From assembly GCA_028564705.1 (NCBI GenBank), contig JAPXFQ010000770.1, positions 372,001 through 436,000 on the forward strand: a DNA stretch of 64,000 nt, in the 5' to 3' direction. Below the pieces are notes generated by a model. It was not told the DNA's origin and did not search any database. It saw only the letters and a program-made list of their open reading frames with translations. The position numbers and the translations under genes are program-made. Below are positions 1 to 10,944 of this stretch, piece after piece; position 1 is the first letter of the stretch; each line of letters begins with the position of its first letter. Origin of the DNA: Apricaphanius iberus (lineage: Eukaryota > Chordata > Actinopteri > Cyprinodontiformes > Aphaniidae).

Positions 1-579
1 TTGAAATCCTATGCAAATAATATTTTATGCAAGTTTGTAATACTATTTTTTTTATTGTCTTTCTTTCAGACCACACACACACACACGCACATACAACCAA
101 TGTTGTACAAAGACTGTAAAGCCCTATAATCTTTATTAAAGAAGACCAGATCTCTCTTTTTGAGTCCTTTGATTCTCTAACCGGAATCATAGTTCATGAT
201 CTACCGCCTCAACCAGCAATCCTGTTTCATGAGGTTCGCCCTCTGACAATTACTTCCATATCAAACACATCCTAAAATGCATAAAAACCCTCACACCAAA
301 TATAAATATATATCACTTCCTTTTGAACACCATATACATTCTAAAGAGCAAGAACCCACACCCCTTCCTACTCTGACTCTTGGCTCCTCCCAGAACCTTC
401 AAAATGGTGCCAAGTGTTGCTGGAAAACTCTTAGCAGGAAACTCTGGAGGAGACAACACAGGTAAGTTGGGTTTAATTTACAAACGTTTTCTAAAATACA
501 ATTCACACTAACGATAACACTAGAACAAATTTATTTAACATTGTTTTCAATAGTAGAATATTCTAACTTGTACTTTGTT
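1..579. other. Non-coding flank with CA microsatellite and possible spliced leader
   Basis: No recognisable gene. A short CA microsatellite lies at about 71-92. A good splice-donor-like sequence (CAG|GTAAGT, about 464) and a pyrimidine-rich acceptor ending TTCTAG (about 582) bracket an intron-like stretch just before the retroelement reading frame begins. This could be a spliced leader of the gypsy element or a piece of captured host transcript. No LTR was recognised here, because no matching copy was seen right of the element. Confidence 0.35.
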
Positions 580-882
580 CTAGGTGGACCCAAATATTTC
601 CCCCAGCTGGAACCAATTAAGCAGTCCAACAAACAATTCAGCAGAAGTACAACCAAATGTGCAAATAAAGTATATGACTAAAAAGTTGTCACTCATTGCT
701 CTTAGAAGTAAATTGCCTCATGGTGTGACAGTGTTAAAATATCCATTGGTAACAGAGTTTCCTCTGTTGCAGTCTTTCAGCGAGGTTTCCAGCGAAGCTA
801 GAGCATTAGAGGCAGAACTGAAGACGGAGTTTGCCTGTGCATCCCGTGTGTCTGTGAAGCCCTCACGTCTGACCTCTGTGGG

Positions 883-1338
883 ATGTGGGAAGGCTGGTCA
901 TATCCAGAGACGTTGTCCAGAGGGGAGACATTTAAACTAATGTCCCCAGCCACTGGGAGCCAAGTGGTTGGGGAGGGGGAACTGGAGAATGAGAGAAAAC
1001 AAGCTATAATTGGGACACGTCCAGGGGTGGTAATATGGGGTGCAGGGGTGAAATTGCCTTGCTTGCTCGACACAGGCTCACAAGTCACAGTTTTCGGCGA
1101 ATGCTTTTTCAAAAAATGGCTGAGCGGAGAGCAGAAGCGGAACTCTCAAGACCTCTCCTGGCTAACATTAAAGGCTGTAAATGGACTGCGTATCCCCTAC
1201 ACTGGATATGCCATCTTAGACTACTCAGTGGGAGGAGTCACTGTGCCAGGTAAAGGAGTCATCATTGTCAAAGATGATTGCCTGAATGCTGAAAGAAGTA
1301 TTCTAGGAATGAATGTGATCTCAAATTTCTGGAAATAA
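883..1338 (+). pseudogene. Retropepsin-like aspartic protease domain of gypsy pol
   Basis: The translated segment contains LLDTGSQVT, the D-T/S-G active-site loop of retroviral and retrotransposon aspartic proteases, near residue 62. SILGMNVI, the conserved hydrophobic-G motif close to the domain C-terminus, follows about 75 residues later. The zinc-knuckle-like remnant immediately upstream fits a Gag-protease junction. A TAA at 1336-1338 separates it from the RT part in the same frame, so this is either a decayed fusion or a readthrough junction. Decay is more likely, since further stops follow. Confidence 0.75.
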
Positions 1339-3468
1339 TTGTTTCAGGGGGTCCACCCTGGGCCGACTGTGTTTGGCGCCACCATGTCCCAAGAGGCTAA
1401 GGGTGAGTGGGAACGGGACTTTGCTGTCTGTCAGAAAGTATCACAAGTGGAATCTTCAGACAAACAGTTTGGAGTGGCACGGCTGACCGACCAAGACCCA
1501 GTCTATGTGCCTCCAAACAGTGAAATGGTGCTGTGGACACAACTGTATGGGCCTAGGAATACGTCAGATTTCTGCGCTATGGTGGAGGGGCAAGAAAGGG
1601 ATGACGAATGGCAGGTGGCTCGAACCGTCGTCCAGGTGGTGAAAGGGCGCCTCCCCATAAGGGTATGTAACGTGAACCCTTATCCTGTCTTAATACCCCA
1701 GCGGCGCCCTCTAGCTAATGTCTTCCAGGTTGACCCAAGTCAGATCCGGGGGGAAACGGATCTCACCTTGAGGACGGCAGACAAAGGGGTTATTCTGGTG
1801 GATGTTCAGGCAGGCCACGTCACTATGGAGGACCCGCATCCTGTCAGTCTATTTAAAGGTGATGGACTGACAACAGAACTTCAGCAGAAAATGGATTCCC
1901 TGCTGCAGCACTGGAAGGCAGTCTTTGCAGATAGTGATGAGGATTTTGGACAAACCAGTGCAGTCTTCCACTCAATTCCCACAAGGTCGGCACCACCCAG
2001 CAGGGAGCGCTATAGACCAATACCACCAAGCCTCTACCCAGAGTTGAGGGGGTTACTTCAAACCATGTTGGATAATGAGGTTGTCAAGGAGAGCTCCAGC
2101 CCTTGGGCAGCACCCATCGTCCTTGTGAAAAAGAAGGCTGGATCATGGCGGTTCTGTGTCGATTACCGGAAGTTGAATGCCATTACACACAAGGACGCTT
2201 ACCCTCTTCCCAGGATAGAGGAAACCCTTACTAGCCTTAAGCAACCGGCTTGGTACTCTACCCTGGACCTGACCAGTGGTTTCTGGCAGGTGGAGATGGA
2301 CCGAAAGAAGACTGCGTTTACCACCCTTTTGGGTCTGTATGAGTTCCAGAGGATGCCCTTTGGCCTGTGCAATGCACCTGCAACATTTCAACGGCTGATG
2401 CAGCGATGCTTGGGCGGGCAGGTCAATTAGTCTCTCCTGATTTACCTGGATGATGTGGTGGTGTATACACCTGATTTTGACACTCACATCAGGCACCTGG
2501 AACAGGTCTTCGAAAAGCTAACTGCACATGGTCTGAAGCTGCAGCCCCACAAATGTTGCCTGTTCCAAAGGAAGGTCAACTACCTTGGTCAAGTCATTTC
2601 CAAAGATGGAATATCCACAGACCCAGAGAAGATTAATTCCGTAAGAGACTGGCCCGTTCCTTCGACCATCAAACAGGTACGGTCATTTCTGGGGTTTGCG
2701 GGGTACTATCGCAGGTTCATTAAAGGTTTTTCTAAAATTGCAGCACCCCTCCATGCTCTCTTAGTAGGCACTTCTAGTATGCAGCAAGGAAAGAGAACGG
2801 GTGACTGGACTTCAGATTGCCAGTTGGCATTTGACACCCTGAAGACTGCTTTGGTGAGTGCCCCAGTATTGGCCTATGCAGATTTTTCTAAGCCATTTCA
2901 CTTGTACACGGATGCTAGTCTTGGGGGTTTGGGGGCCATACTGGCAGAAGTACAAAATGGACAAGAAAGAGTGATTGCTTATGCAAGTAGAAGCCTGCAC
3001 CGAACGGAAAGGAATGATAAAAACTACAGTTCCTTTAAATTGGAGTTTTTGGCCCTTAAGTGGGCTGTCACTGAAAAATTTAAGGATTATTTGTGGGGGA
3101 ATAAATTCCTGGCCTTTCCGGATAACAACCCCCTTGTTCACCTTGATACCGCACATTTGGGGGCCACTGAACAGCGCTGGGCAGCCCAGTTGGCTAATTT
3201 CGACTTTGAGTTGAGGTATCGACCAGGTGTTTCTAACCGCAATGCAGATGTGTTATCCAGATTGCCACAGGAGATGGTACCAGTCCAGAAGGCTGATGCA
3301 TTGGCACAGCAGGCTCAGGTTTCAGTCATTGAAGAAGCTGCTGCCGCTGATGGAAACCTGTGGAGAGATTGGCAGGAGGATGATCCGGTACTGGCCCAAG
3401 TGAAGAGATTGATGATGTATGGTCACCCCCAAACCCAGAGGAAAGGAGAGCAAGCTAACCTCCCGTAA
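1339..3468 (+). pseudogene. Gypsy reverse transcriptase and RNase H, one internal stop
   Basis: RT motifs appear in order: FCVDYRKLNAITHKDAYPLP, then LDLTSGFWQV (first catalytic Asp), RMPFGLCNAPATFQ, and YLDDVVVY (catalytic YxDD, about 2443). RNase H follows, with LYTDASLGGLGAI (first Asp), LEFLALKWA (Glu), PDNNPLVHL (Asp) and the C-terminal NADVLSRLP. A TAG at 2428-2430 lies only a few codons before the catalytic YLDD box, in an otherwise open frame. A TAA at 3466 ends the segment before integrase. The catalytic residues are retained, so the inactivating changes are few and this copy is not very old. Confidence 0.9.
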
Positions 3469-3579
3469 GGTGTCTCCTAAAGGAGTGGAGTCGGTTACAC
3501 ATCAAAGAAGGCATGCTAAAACGTAAAGTCTTGGAACGCCATTCTGGACTGAGCTTGTTTCAAATTATGGTGCCTGCAG

Positions 3580-4743
3580 AAAAAAAACGCAGGAGCTATG
3601 GGAAAAGTACCACAACACCTCAGGCCACATGGGGGTGGCCAAGATGTAGGCCTTGCTGAGGAGAGCCTTCTATTGGCCAAATATGGCCAGAAACCTACAT
3701 GAATGGGCAACAAAATGTGTACGCTGTATACAACAGAAGAGGGGTCCGGAGGTAAGAGCACCTCTGGTTCCTATTTTATCATCATATCCTTTGGAAACGG
3801 TTGCAATTGATTACCTGTCTCTGGGTCGGCATGGTGACATGTACCCTTATCTGCTGGTCATGACCGATCTCTTTTCAAAGTACGGATGAGCTGTCCCTAC
3901 AAAAGATCAGACAGCTGCCACCACAACTCAGGTCCTATAGCGCCACCTCATTCAACCTTGGGGCTGTCCTGAACGGTCCCTGTCTGATCAAGGATCAGCT
4001 TTTGAGTCTTCCTGTGCAGCCTGTATGGGTGCACCAAGGTTCAAACCACACCATACAGGCCCCAAGGAAATGGTGCCTGTGAAAGGTTTAATAAAACTCT
4101 TCTGTCTCTTCTAGGAACACTGAGTCAAGAGGATCAACTACACTGGCCGGACCACTTGCCTACTCTGCTCCAGATGTACAACAACACAGTCCATGAGACC
4201 ACTTGTCTGACCCCGCACTTTGTCATGTTCGGACGACATGCTCACCTGCCGGTGGATACCACGGTTGGGGTACCATCACTGATCCAGAGACATGACCTTG
4301 AAGGATGGGTGCATCAACACAATCAAATACTGCAGAAGGTCTATCAACAGGTGGCAGCGATGACGAAGGAAAACCGAATGTGAGACAAGTACAGGTATGA
4401 CTAAAAAGAAAAGGGTCTCCCCTTGTTGACCGGAGAGAGGTTGCTTTTACGGAATTTCCGCAGACGAGAGCAAGGCAAGCTGGCACCTTATTGGCAGCCC
4501 CAGCTTTACGTGGTACTTGGACAACCACGCCCAGGCCTGGCGGTCTTCCAGATCAAACCAGAAGGTAGGGAAGGACTTATCAGGACTATACATCAAAACC
4601 ACCTTAGACCCTGTCCTTTTAACCCTCAAGTGCTGCCACAGGACTCACAGACTGAGATGTATAATCCGGATGTTCCTGGAGCTTTATATCCAAATCATAC
4701 ATTTGGTGTCGATCTCTGGACCTGGTCATACAACGCTTGCTAG
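3580..4743 (+). pseudogene. Gypsy integrase, frameshifted
   Basis: An HHCC zinc-binding region is visible (SGHMGVAK, then CVRC at about 3716-3730). The core follows with VAIDYLSL (first Asp), SLSDQGSAF (second Asp, about 3990) and GNGACERFNKTL (catalytic Glu, about 4065-4100), each in a shifted frame. After the core come YNNTVHETTCLTPHFVMFGR and a GPY/F-like module around 4470-4520 (GKLAPYWQPQLYVV). A TGA at 3887 and at least two frameshifts inactivate it. The GPY/F-type C-terminus is typical of gypsy-class integrases. Confidence 0.85.
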
Positions 4744-4745
4744 TC

Positions 4746-5161
4746 TGTACAGGAAGGGAAGTAGTCACTCTCTTTGAGTGTGTGTGGCCTATGTATCTGC
4801 ATTTTCTGATGCGCAGAACAGCGAACAACATATAAAAAAAGGGAATGCAAAACAAATAAAGAACTGTTACATTAGCAATGGCTATCAAGATTTTACTGCA
4901 TATTCCATCTGCTCCTTTAGTACAAGAACTCTTCAAATTTGTGATGATTTTATAAATTTCAATAGTATCAGTAGGTTTAAGGAAGAAGGAATTCGATCAT
5001 TTCCAGACAGGCCTTCCCAGGGATCCTCCTATAAACACTATCCGTTTTTATGTGCAAGGTTTTTACCTATGGAAGCAAAATACTTATTAAAGTAATACCT
5101 GTTTTGTAACTTGTGTCAGGCTTTTTGTTTCACTTTAAGTACTTGCATGTGTAAAACTTAA
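4746..5161. other. Unassigned sequence right of the gypsy element
   Basis: AT-rich, with no recognised domain. It may hold the remains of the 3' untranslated region or LTR of the gypsy element (an AATAAA-like site is visible near 4855), but no matching left copy was seen. Confidence 0.25.
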
Positions 5162-6036
5162 TTTTTTTTCAATTCACTTTTATTTATATTGCACCAATTC
5201 ACAACAAATGTCATTTGAAGGCACTTTACAACAAAAATATTTTCAATAAAAACATTGAAACCTACACATTCAGTTAAAAGTTTTCTATGTAAGGAATACC
5301 AGTAGACTGCGATGAGTCATCGACATGAAGTTGTGCCCGGATCATGCAGACTCCAACCACAGCAATTCCTCAGTAATCCCTCATACTGAGCAAGTATGTA
5401 GCGACAATGGAGAGGAAAAACTCCTGTTTAACAGGAAGTCACCTCCGGCAGAACCTGACTCAGTACAAGCGGACATCTGCCATGACCGTCTGGGGGTCTG
5501 AGAAGACAGAGAAGAGACAGCATGGAGGATACTCTGTGACTTTGAGCATCATCTGGACCGACATTCCCCATCAAGCAGGGGGCACCGCAGTTGAGCAGGG
5601 CACCAGACCATGTGGAGCTTCTATGGGCAGAAAAATACTGAAAGAACACTGGGTTAACAATTGCAATAACAGCAGAAGAAATATATCTGGAGAGTGATAG
5701 AAAAAGAAATGTAGAAGAGAGATGAAAAGTCATCAGTTTGTCCTCCAACAGTCTAAGCCTATAGCAGGATAACTACAAAAGTAGCTCAGGATAACCAAAG
5801 CCACTTAAAAATAGACAGAGTATCTGGCTCACGGACTCAAACTGGGAGCTGGTTCCACAGGAGAGGAACCTGATAACTAAAAGATCTGCCTCCCATAATA
5901 CTTTTAGGCTTTTAATTGCATTTTGTGGACTTCCTGATAATAAGGAATTACAGTAGTCCAGCCTTTAAGTGACAAATTCATGGACTAGTTTCTCTGAATC
6001 ACTCCTGGACAGGATGTTTCCAATTTTAGCAATATT

Positions 6037-6401
6037 TCAGAGGTGAAAGAAGGAAACCTTGGAAACCTGTTTAATATGGGATTTAAATGTCATGTCTAGG
6101 TCAAAAATTACACAGAGATCCTTTACATTATTACCAGAGGCCAAATTAATGCCATCCAGATGACGTAATTGATTTAGCAGTTTCCTTTTTAGAGGTTCAG
6201 GTCCAAAGACAAGAACTTCTGTCTTGTCTGAATTATAAAGTAGAAAATTCAGAGTCATCCAGGTTTTTATGTCTTCCAGACATGCTTCTAATCTACCTAA
6301 CTGATTGGTTTCATCAGGTTTTATGGATAAATATAATTGTGTATCATCAGCATAACTGTGGAAATTTATTCCATGTTGTCTAATTATTTTACCAATCGGA
6401 A

Positions 6402-6405
<4 letters not shown>
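6037..6405 (-). pseudogene. L2 reverse transcriptase fragment
   Basis: This open segment covers the RT catalytic box (SYADDTQLYLS) and the downstream thumb-like region (KTWMTLNFLL, KTEVLVFGPE). It is nearly collinear with the translated product at 48540-48890 of the sense L2 copy. The upstream RT (CGVPQG) resumes beyond the TA microsatellite. It is a non-functional fragment. Confidence 0.85.

Positions 6406-6440
<35 letters not shown>
6404..6440. repeat. (TA)n microsatellite inside L2 RT
   Basis: A pure TA run of about 37 bp lies exactly where the sense L2 copy at about 48545-48555 has a short native ATATATAT (codons for Asn-Ile-Tyr-Met). The microsatellite has therefore probably grown from the coding sequence. 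Confidence 0.9.
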
Positions 6441-6443
<3 letters not shown>

Positions 6444-6900
6444 AAGAGAATCAGTCCAAGCACAGAACCCTCCTGTGGTACTCCACAGGTAACTCTTGAG
6501 TGTGAAGAAGACGTATCATTGACATGAACAAACTGGAATCTGTCTGACAGATATGATTTAAACCAGCCTAGTGCTGTTCCCTTGATCCCTACATGTTCAA
6601 GCCTTTCTAAGAGAATATTATGATCACTGTGTCAAAAGCAGCACTGAGATGTAAGAAGACCAGAACAGTCATTAGAACATAATTAGTGACTTTTGCCAGT
6701 GATGGAGACACTGTCTCTATGGGGTATTGAGTGGGTAACAGTACAGAAGCTGCAGAGAGGTGGGTTAAACTACGACTCTGCTTCCTGGTCTGGACCCTGG
6801 TTTGTCAGTGTTTTGAAGGACTAATAAATCTGTCCAGATAACTAAAAAGAAGAGCTGCTCCATCCAAAGTGGGATGGATGCTGTCTCTCCGGATCATCCA

Positions 6901-7814
6901 GGGCCAGTATCCCTAAAGATTCTGAGAATCCTCTCAGAGAGCTCCTAACTTAACCTAAAAATTCCTTGCCAGGAGTTTTAGCTTAGAAGTGATTCCAGAA
7001 CATTTTCAGTGAACTCTGAACAAGGAATGGATGGAAAATCCTATCTTGGTGAGGAGGTGTGGTTGACCCCGTTGCTAGGTAAGAGTCATCATTTCAAAAG
7101 CTGTGATTGTTCGAGCCTACAAGTTTGATGAAAATGAACTTTTGGTGATAATGAGCAAAGGATGTACCCTCAAATCAATAAACATGATTATACACTCTAA
7201 TCTTATGCAGACTGTAAATATCTCACATTCAAGAAAATATCTGGAAAATGAATAGTAAGCTGAAGGGGTTATAGCCTAACATTTGAATCTAAAATATGTG
7301 AAAACCTAAGCTCATTACACCCTGTTCAAATCATGATTTGTGTCTTATTTGCTCATATTAACATCCTAGCTGGATGTTACATATTTTGTACTTTCACTCC
7401 CATATGGACCCCATTGAAAACAAGCCTATCTCAAGGGGCTGTCCTTAATGAAGTAGAAATTGCAACGTTAAAACTCAGTGTGGTCTCAACAAAGGTAACA
7501 CAGCTCAGCTTTTATCAAAGTCTGTAATTGCTGGCTGGTCTATTTATGAAGGCTTGTTAACAAATATCCCACAAACACAACTGCTTAGGGGAACTCCTAA
7601 GCCACTACAAGTCCTCCTCCCTGTTCTTAGCAGATCTCGCCTTAGGAGCCCTTTTAAGCGCTAGGAATCTTGAGGAATAGCTATTAAATTAACTGGGATT
7701 TCCGTGTCACTTTTAGGGGAAATTCTAAGAAAACGTCACGACTCTAGGAATTTTCTTAGAATTTGGCTGCTAGGAGCCACTTTTTGCACAAAAATTCTTT
7801 AGGGATACAGGCCC
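6901..7814. mobile_element. Non-autonomous TIR element, about 0.9 kb
   Basis: The left end GGGCCAGTATCCCTAAAGAT and the right end (reverse complement GGGCCTGTATCCCTAAAGAA) form terminal inverted repeats of about 19 bp with one internal and one terminal mismatch. Many CTTAGGAGC / CTAGGAATC / CTAAGAAA submotifs sit in the subterminal 100 bp on both sides, as in DNA-transposon MITEs. No transposase coding is visible. The superfamily is undetermined because no clear target duplication was found. Confidence 0.6.
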
Positions 7815-8146
7815 AGGTTTTCCCCAAAAAGTTTTCTAATTATGAATGTAGCCCACCTTGTTTGCTGGACACCACTCAGACAACCATCGATGAAATGACA
7901 GCACGCGGCTAAACATGTCGTCCCTGGTCTGATTTTTAAACCGTAAAATACATTTTGTGTGTAACTTGGGGTACTTACAAGTTTTATTAAAATGTACCCC
8001 CATCCGCTTGCCCATACTCTACTTATTTTATTCTTTATTTCTATTTTATTTCTTCACCCAAAGGATACTGGAAGACCTCCCTGAGACAGATTTCCCCCTC
8101 TTTTTTCTTATTTTTCCACTGTGGACTACTACATAAGAACTGAGGA

Positions 8147-9418
8147 GTGCAAATGGCTCTCTATGCTGATTACACTCTCCAAAACATACTGGTAAGGATG
8201 AAGGACATGGAATTAAAGATCCAACGCCTTGAAGCAAACGGCAGAAACAACACTACTAGTATTGTTTCTAGTACTACTAGTAATAATACTACTAGTATGA
8301 TATTTGATTTTCAAGAACCTGGCAGGTCAATGACAACAACACAGAGTATGCCTCCAAACAGACGGCGTCTATCAGGAAGAATCCCCCAATCATCAGAAGA
8401 ATGGCCTGCGCTCAGACGAGAAACACCCAAGAAGAAAAATAAGGAACGTCAAAAGAAACTCCAACAACCAACAACTTTGATTATCCTTTTAAAGAACAGA
8501 TTCACAGCGCTGAGCTCTCCCAGCTCCCAGAGTTTGGAAGACTCACAGCAAGGCCAGCGAAACACAAACAAAGATTAACCGAACAGCCAGCATCAAAAAG
8601 CCAACACCGACAAGAAACCAAAGAGAACAGAAAACAGCAAGAAAGGGAAAACGCTTGCTATTATTTATGACGGATTGATCAAAGGTATTTAACCGCTATG
8701 CATCAATACAGGTCTCTTTAATTACCCACAGATGCCACTTAAAGAACTTTCTGAGAGGATTCCATTGATAATTGAGAACAACCCAGAGCTAGAAAAACGT
8801 GTTGTCCACACAGGAGCTGCTGACATCTGTCTTAAGAAATCTGAAATTCTAAAGAAAGACTTCTTGGAGCTTCACATATCTGGACCAATTCCAGCAACAC
8901 ACTCAGATGAACAATTTAGGAGCATTAGGTCTTTTAGCAGGTTTGTTAAAGCAGTCTGTGCTCAAAGGTCTATTCAATATCTAAATAATTTAAAGATTTT
9001 CTGTGAAAGGAGACATCTATTTACAAAAGATGGACGTCATATCAATGAGAAAGGTCAGAAGCTTGATCTCTGGACTTTTCTAACTCATGTGAACTCACCG
9101 CCCTGTTCTCGAACCGAGACACATAGTGGACGGCAACCTCCTGTAACGCACAGAGAACATGACATCCGCACAGCCGTCAGTGATAAGCCCGCCAGAGTCA
9201 TACCAGTTGACTGTGCAGCAACGGCATCAGCTAACCTTCAAAAGAAAGAAAAATTTCCAGGAAACACATCAACTCAGTCAGCTGAATTACATCAGCCCCC
9301 GAAATATGCAGATTCTACTGTACAGAAAATGCTCCCTAAGACAGCAGATCCAATCAACACACCAGCTAACAGAAAGACCAGCAACAGATCCAATTGTCGT
9401 CAACTTCTCACTCTATAA
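8147..9418 (+). pseudogene. LINE ORF1 with degenerate SGNH/GDSL esterase domain
   Basis: Esterase-type ORF1 proteins occur in CR1/L2-clade LINEs and are thought to assist retrotransposition through lipid or RNA interactions. The N-terminal part (8147-8578) has a short coiled-coil-like stretch (MKDMELKIQRLEAN) and the NRFTALSSP motif, also present as NRFAPLSDAP in the other L2 ORF1. In the same frame, beyond a stop at 8576, lie esterase-like blocks: VVHTGAAD (block III, where the expected Gly-x-Asn-Asp has lost its Asn), ERRHLFTKDGRHINEKG (block V with the His region), and a damaged block I near 8670 (YDGLIKG). Catalytic residues are lost, so it is non-functional. Confidence 0.75.
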
Positions 9419-9779
9419 CAGGCTAACCATTCCGGGAGTTTTCTGATGCCCTTCAGACTCAGGAAAAAAAGGAATCCTGTTTTGCAATGCCACACCCAAA
9501 TAGGAATTATAAACATTGTGGCTCCCCTATTCAACTCACCATATCAGACATCTGATACCGTTACGAAATACACTACTCACCAGGAAGAGGTGTTCGATCA
9601 TTCAAATTCTCATTCTCTTGATAGTAAAATACTGGTTATTATAAGTAAGAGATGTTCACACAATAAAACTACAAATAACTGAGCAGTACAGAAATTAAAA
9701 AATAATACCTTGCAAGAATTATCTCTCATTCACTGAAAGAAATCTGAATATAACACCATGCAAACATAATCTCTCAATC

Positions 9780-10402
9780 TCGGAAAGAAATATTAACACA
9801 GTTATACAAAACACAAGATCACTATCAGGAAAATCACTTCTAATTGATGATTATATCATCACACATGAAATTCATGCTCTATTTCTCTCAGAAACTTGGC
9901 TAGATGAAAATACAGAGCAAACCGTATTAATAGAGACTTGCCCAAGTAATTATCACTTCATTAGTGCGACCAGGAAAAAGAAAAGGGATGGTGGCCTTGC
10001 TACAATCTTTCGAAATTCGCTAAACCTCAATAAGCTATCGCTAGGCAATTTCAGCACCTTTGAGTATTTAGCTACTGAAACAAATGAACCCAACAAAGTC
10101 CTATTTGTAAACATATATAGACCACCAAAACCTAACACAAACTTCTTTAACGACTTCAATGACCTTTGTTCTGCAATATGTCTAGACAATGAGCGGATAG
10201 CAATTGTGGTAGATTTCAACATCCATACTGACAAACCCCAAGACAGTGGAACAAAAGCACTAAATGACGTGCCTCATAACTTTGACCTAACCGAACACAT
10301 TAATGAGCCAAAGCACAAGCGAGGACACACTCTGGACCTACTTATTAGCAAGGACTTAAATATCTCTAGCATTACCATAACTGATTGTCATGGAAATCTG
10401 GG
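9780..10402 (+). pseudogene. LINE AP-endonuclease fragment
   Basis: EN motifs are readable in one frame: LFLSETWLDEN (catalytic Glu), NIYRPPKP, VVDFNIHTD (normally GDFNIH; the Gly is replaced by Val) and HTLDLLIS. The domain stops abruptly at the boundary with the retroviral LTR before its final SDH motif. No initiator ATG remains. It is inactive. Confidence 0.85.
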
Positions 10403-10929
10403 TGTCTGAGAGGCCTTGGATGAGAGAATAAAACAAAAGTGTCAGCCATATTCGTCCATAGTTTATTTTACGTGCACTGAGGGTCTCGTGATGAGAACCC
10501 TAGAGCTTCAGCACAGATGCATGAGTTTATATAGAAGTCAGCCACACCCTATTGAATCAGCTTCTGTCCGATCATTACATCATATAGTTATGATAGGATA
10601 ACCACAAGACCAATCACAGAACAACATGGAATAGGTAAACACAGGATGTGTTATCAGTAGTCAGCAATAAACAATCAGGAGATAGTTTCACTGGGCCGTC
10701 AGAATATAGATAACAATAAGAGACACTTAGTATAATGCGGAGAAAGACATTCAGATGATCTGTCATAGGTGTAACACCAGATAATAACAAGAGTTGTCAT
10801 AAGTCAAGATGAGATGTTTACATACAATTGGTTTTTGTTTGTACCTTAGAATAAGAACAGTTGTCTAAGAGCTGAGTAAGAGAATTAAACATTTCTTAGT
10901 GTCCCAGCATAATAAAATGTTCTGTCACA
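10403..10929 (-). repeat. Retroviral LTR (3' LTR of the remnant)
   Basis: The ends fit the TG...CA rule: TGTCTGAG at 10403 and CTGTCACA at 10929 on the plus strand. On the minus strand it has a TATA box (TATATAAAC, 10525-10533) and an AATAAA signal (10462-10467) about 60 bp downstream, the usual U3-R arrangement. A purine-rich tract (AAACGGTGGAA on the minus strand, 10930-10940) lies directly upstream, as expected for a polypurine tract priming plus-strand synthesis. Confidence 0.7.
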
Positions 10930-10944
10930 TTCCACCGTTTGGTC

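Larger units (their letters stand above)
560..4745 (+). mobile_element. Ty3/gypsy LTR retrotransposon, degenerate, LTRs not found
   Basis: The domain order is zinc knuckle, aspartic protease, reverse transcriptase, RNase H and integrase. Integrase follows RNase H, which is the Ty3/gypsy arrangement. Protease through RNase H (883-3468) lies in a single frame interrupted only by three in-frame stops (about 1336, 2428 and 3466). The integrase part is broken by frameshifts. Gag is nearly absent: only a short zinc-knuckle-like tail is left (about 880-930, CGKAGHIQRRC), which appears to lack one of the four zinc ligands. No direct long repeats were recognised at the ends, so the LTRs are lost, strongly diverged or (left side) outside the window. 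Confidence 0.85.
5162..6690 (-). mobile_element. L2/CR1-clade LINE, 5'-truncated, antisense
   Basis: Read on the minus strand, this is the 3' part of the same LINE type found at 45.2-50.6 kb. RT residues include HSYADDTQLYLS (catalytic YADD, about 6340) and CGVPQG (about 6470). The 3' UTR has the AACAGGAAG / CTCCTGTTTAACAGG region at 5405-5445, and the 3' tail lies at about 5162-5190 beside a T-rich run. The same 3'-UTR subfamily recurs at 38.5-39.2 and 57.9-58.7 kb. Stops and a large TA expansion (6404-6440) inactivate it. Confidence 0.85.
8040..10402 (+). mobile_element. L2/CR1-like LINE, 5' half (ORF1 and endonuclease)
   Basis: This is the left part of a LINE that resumes at about 14925 after a retrovirus-derived segment. 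ORF1 and the apurinic-like endonuclease can be read in order. The sequence between endonuclease and RT motif 1 is missing on both sides, so the interruption is an insertion accompanied by loss of several hundred bases. The family differs from the L2 at 45.2-50.6 kb but has the same architecture. Confidence 0.8.

Noticed and set aside
2143..2496. Minus-strand frame over the gypsy RT
   Set aside because: Shadow of the RT coding strand.
1..5161. Direct-repeat LTRs of the gypsy element
   Set aside because: I compared both flanks by eye and found no convincing long match. The LTRs may be outside the window or too diverged.
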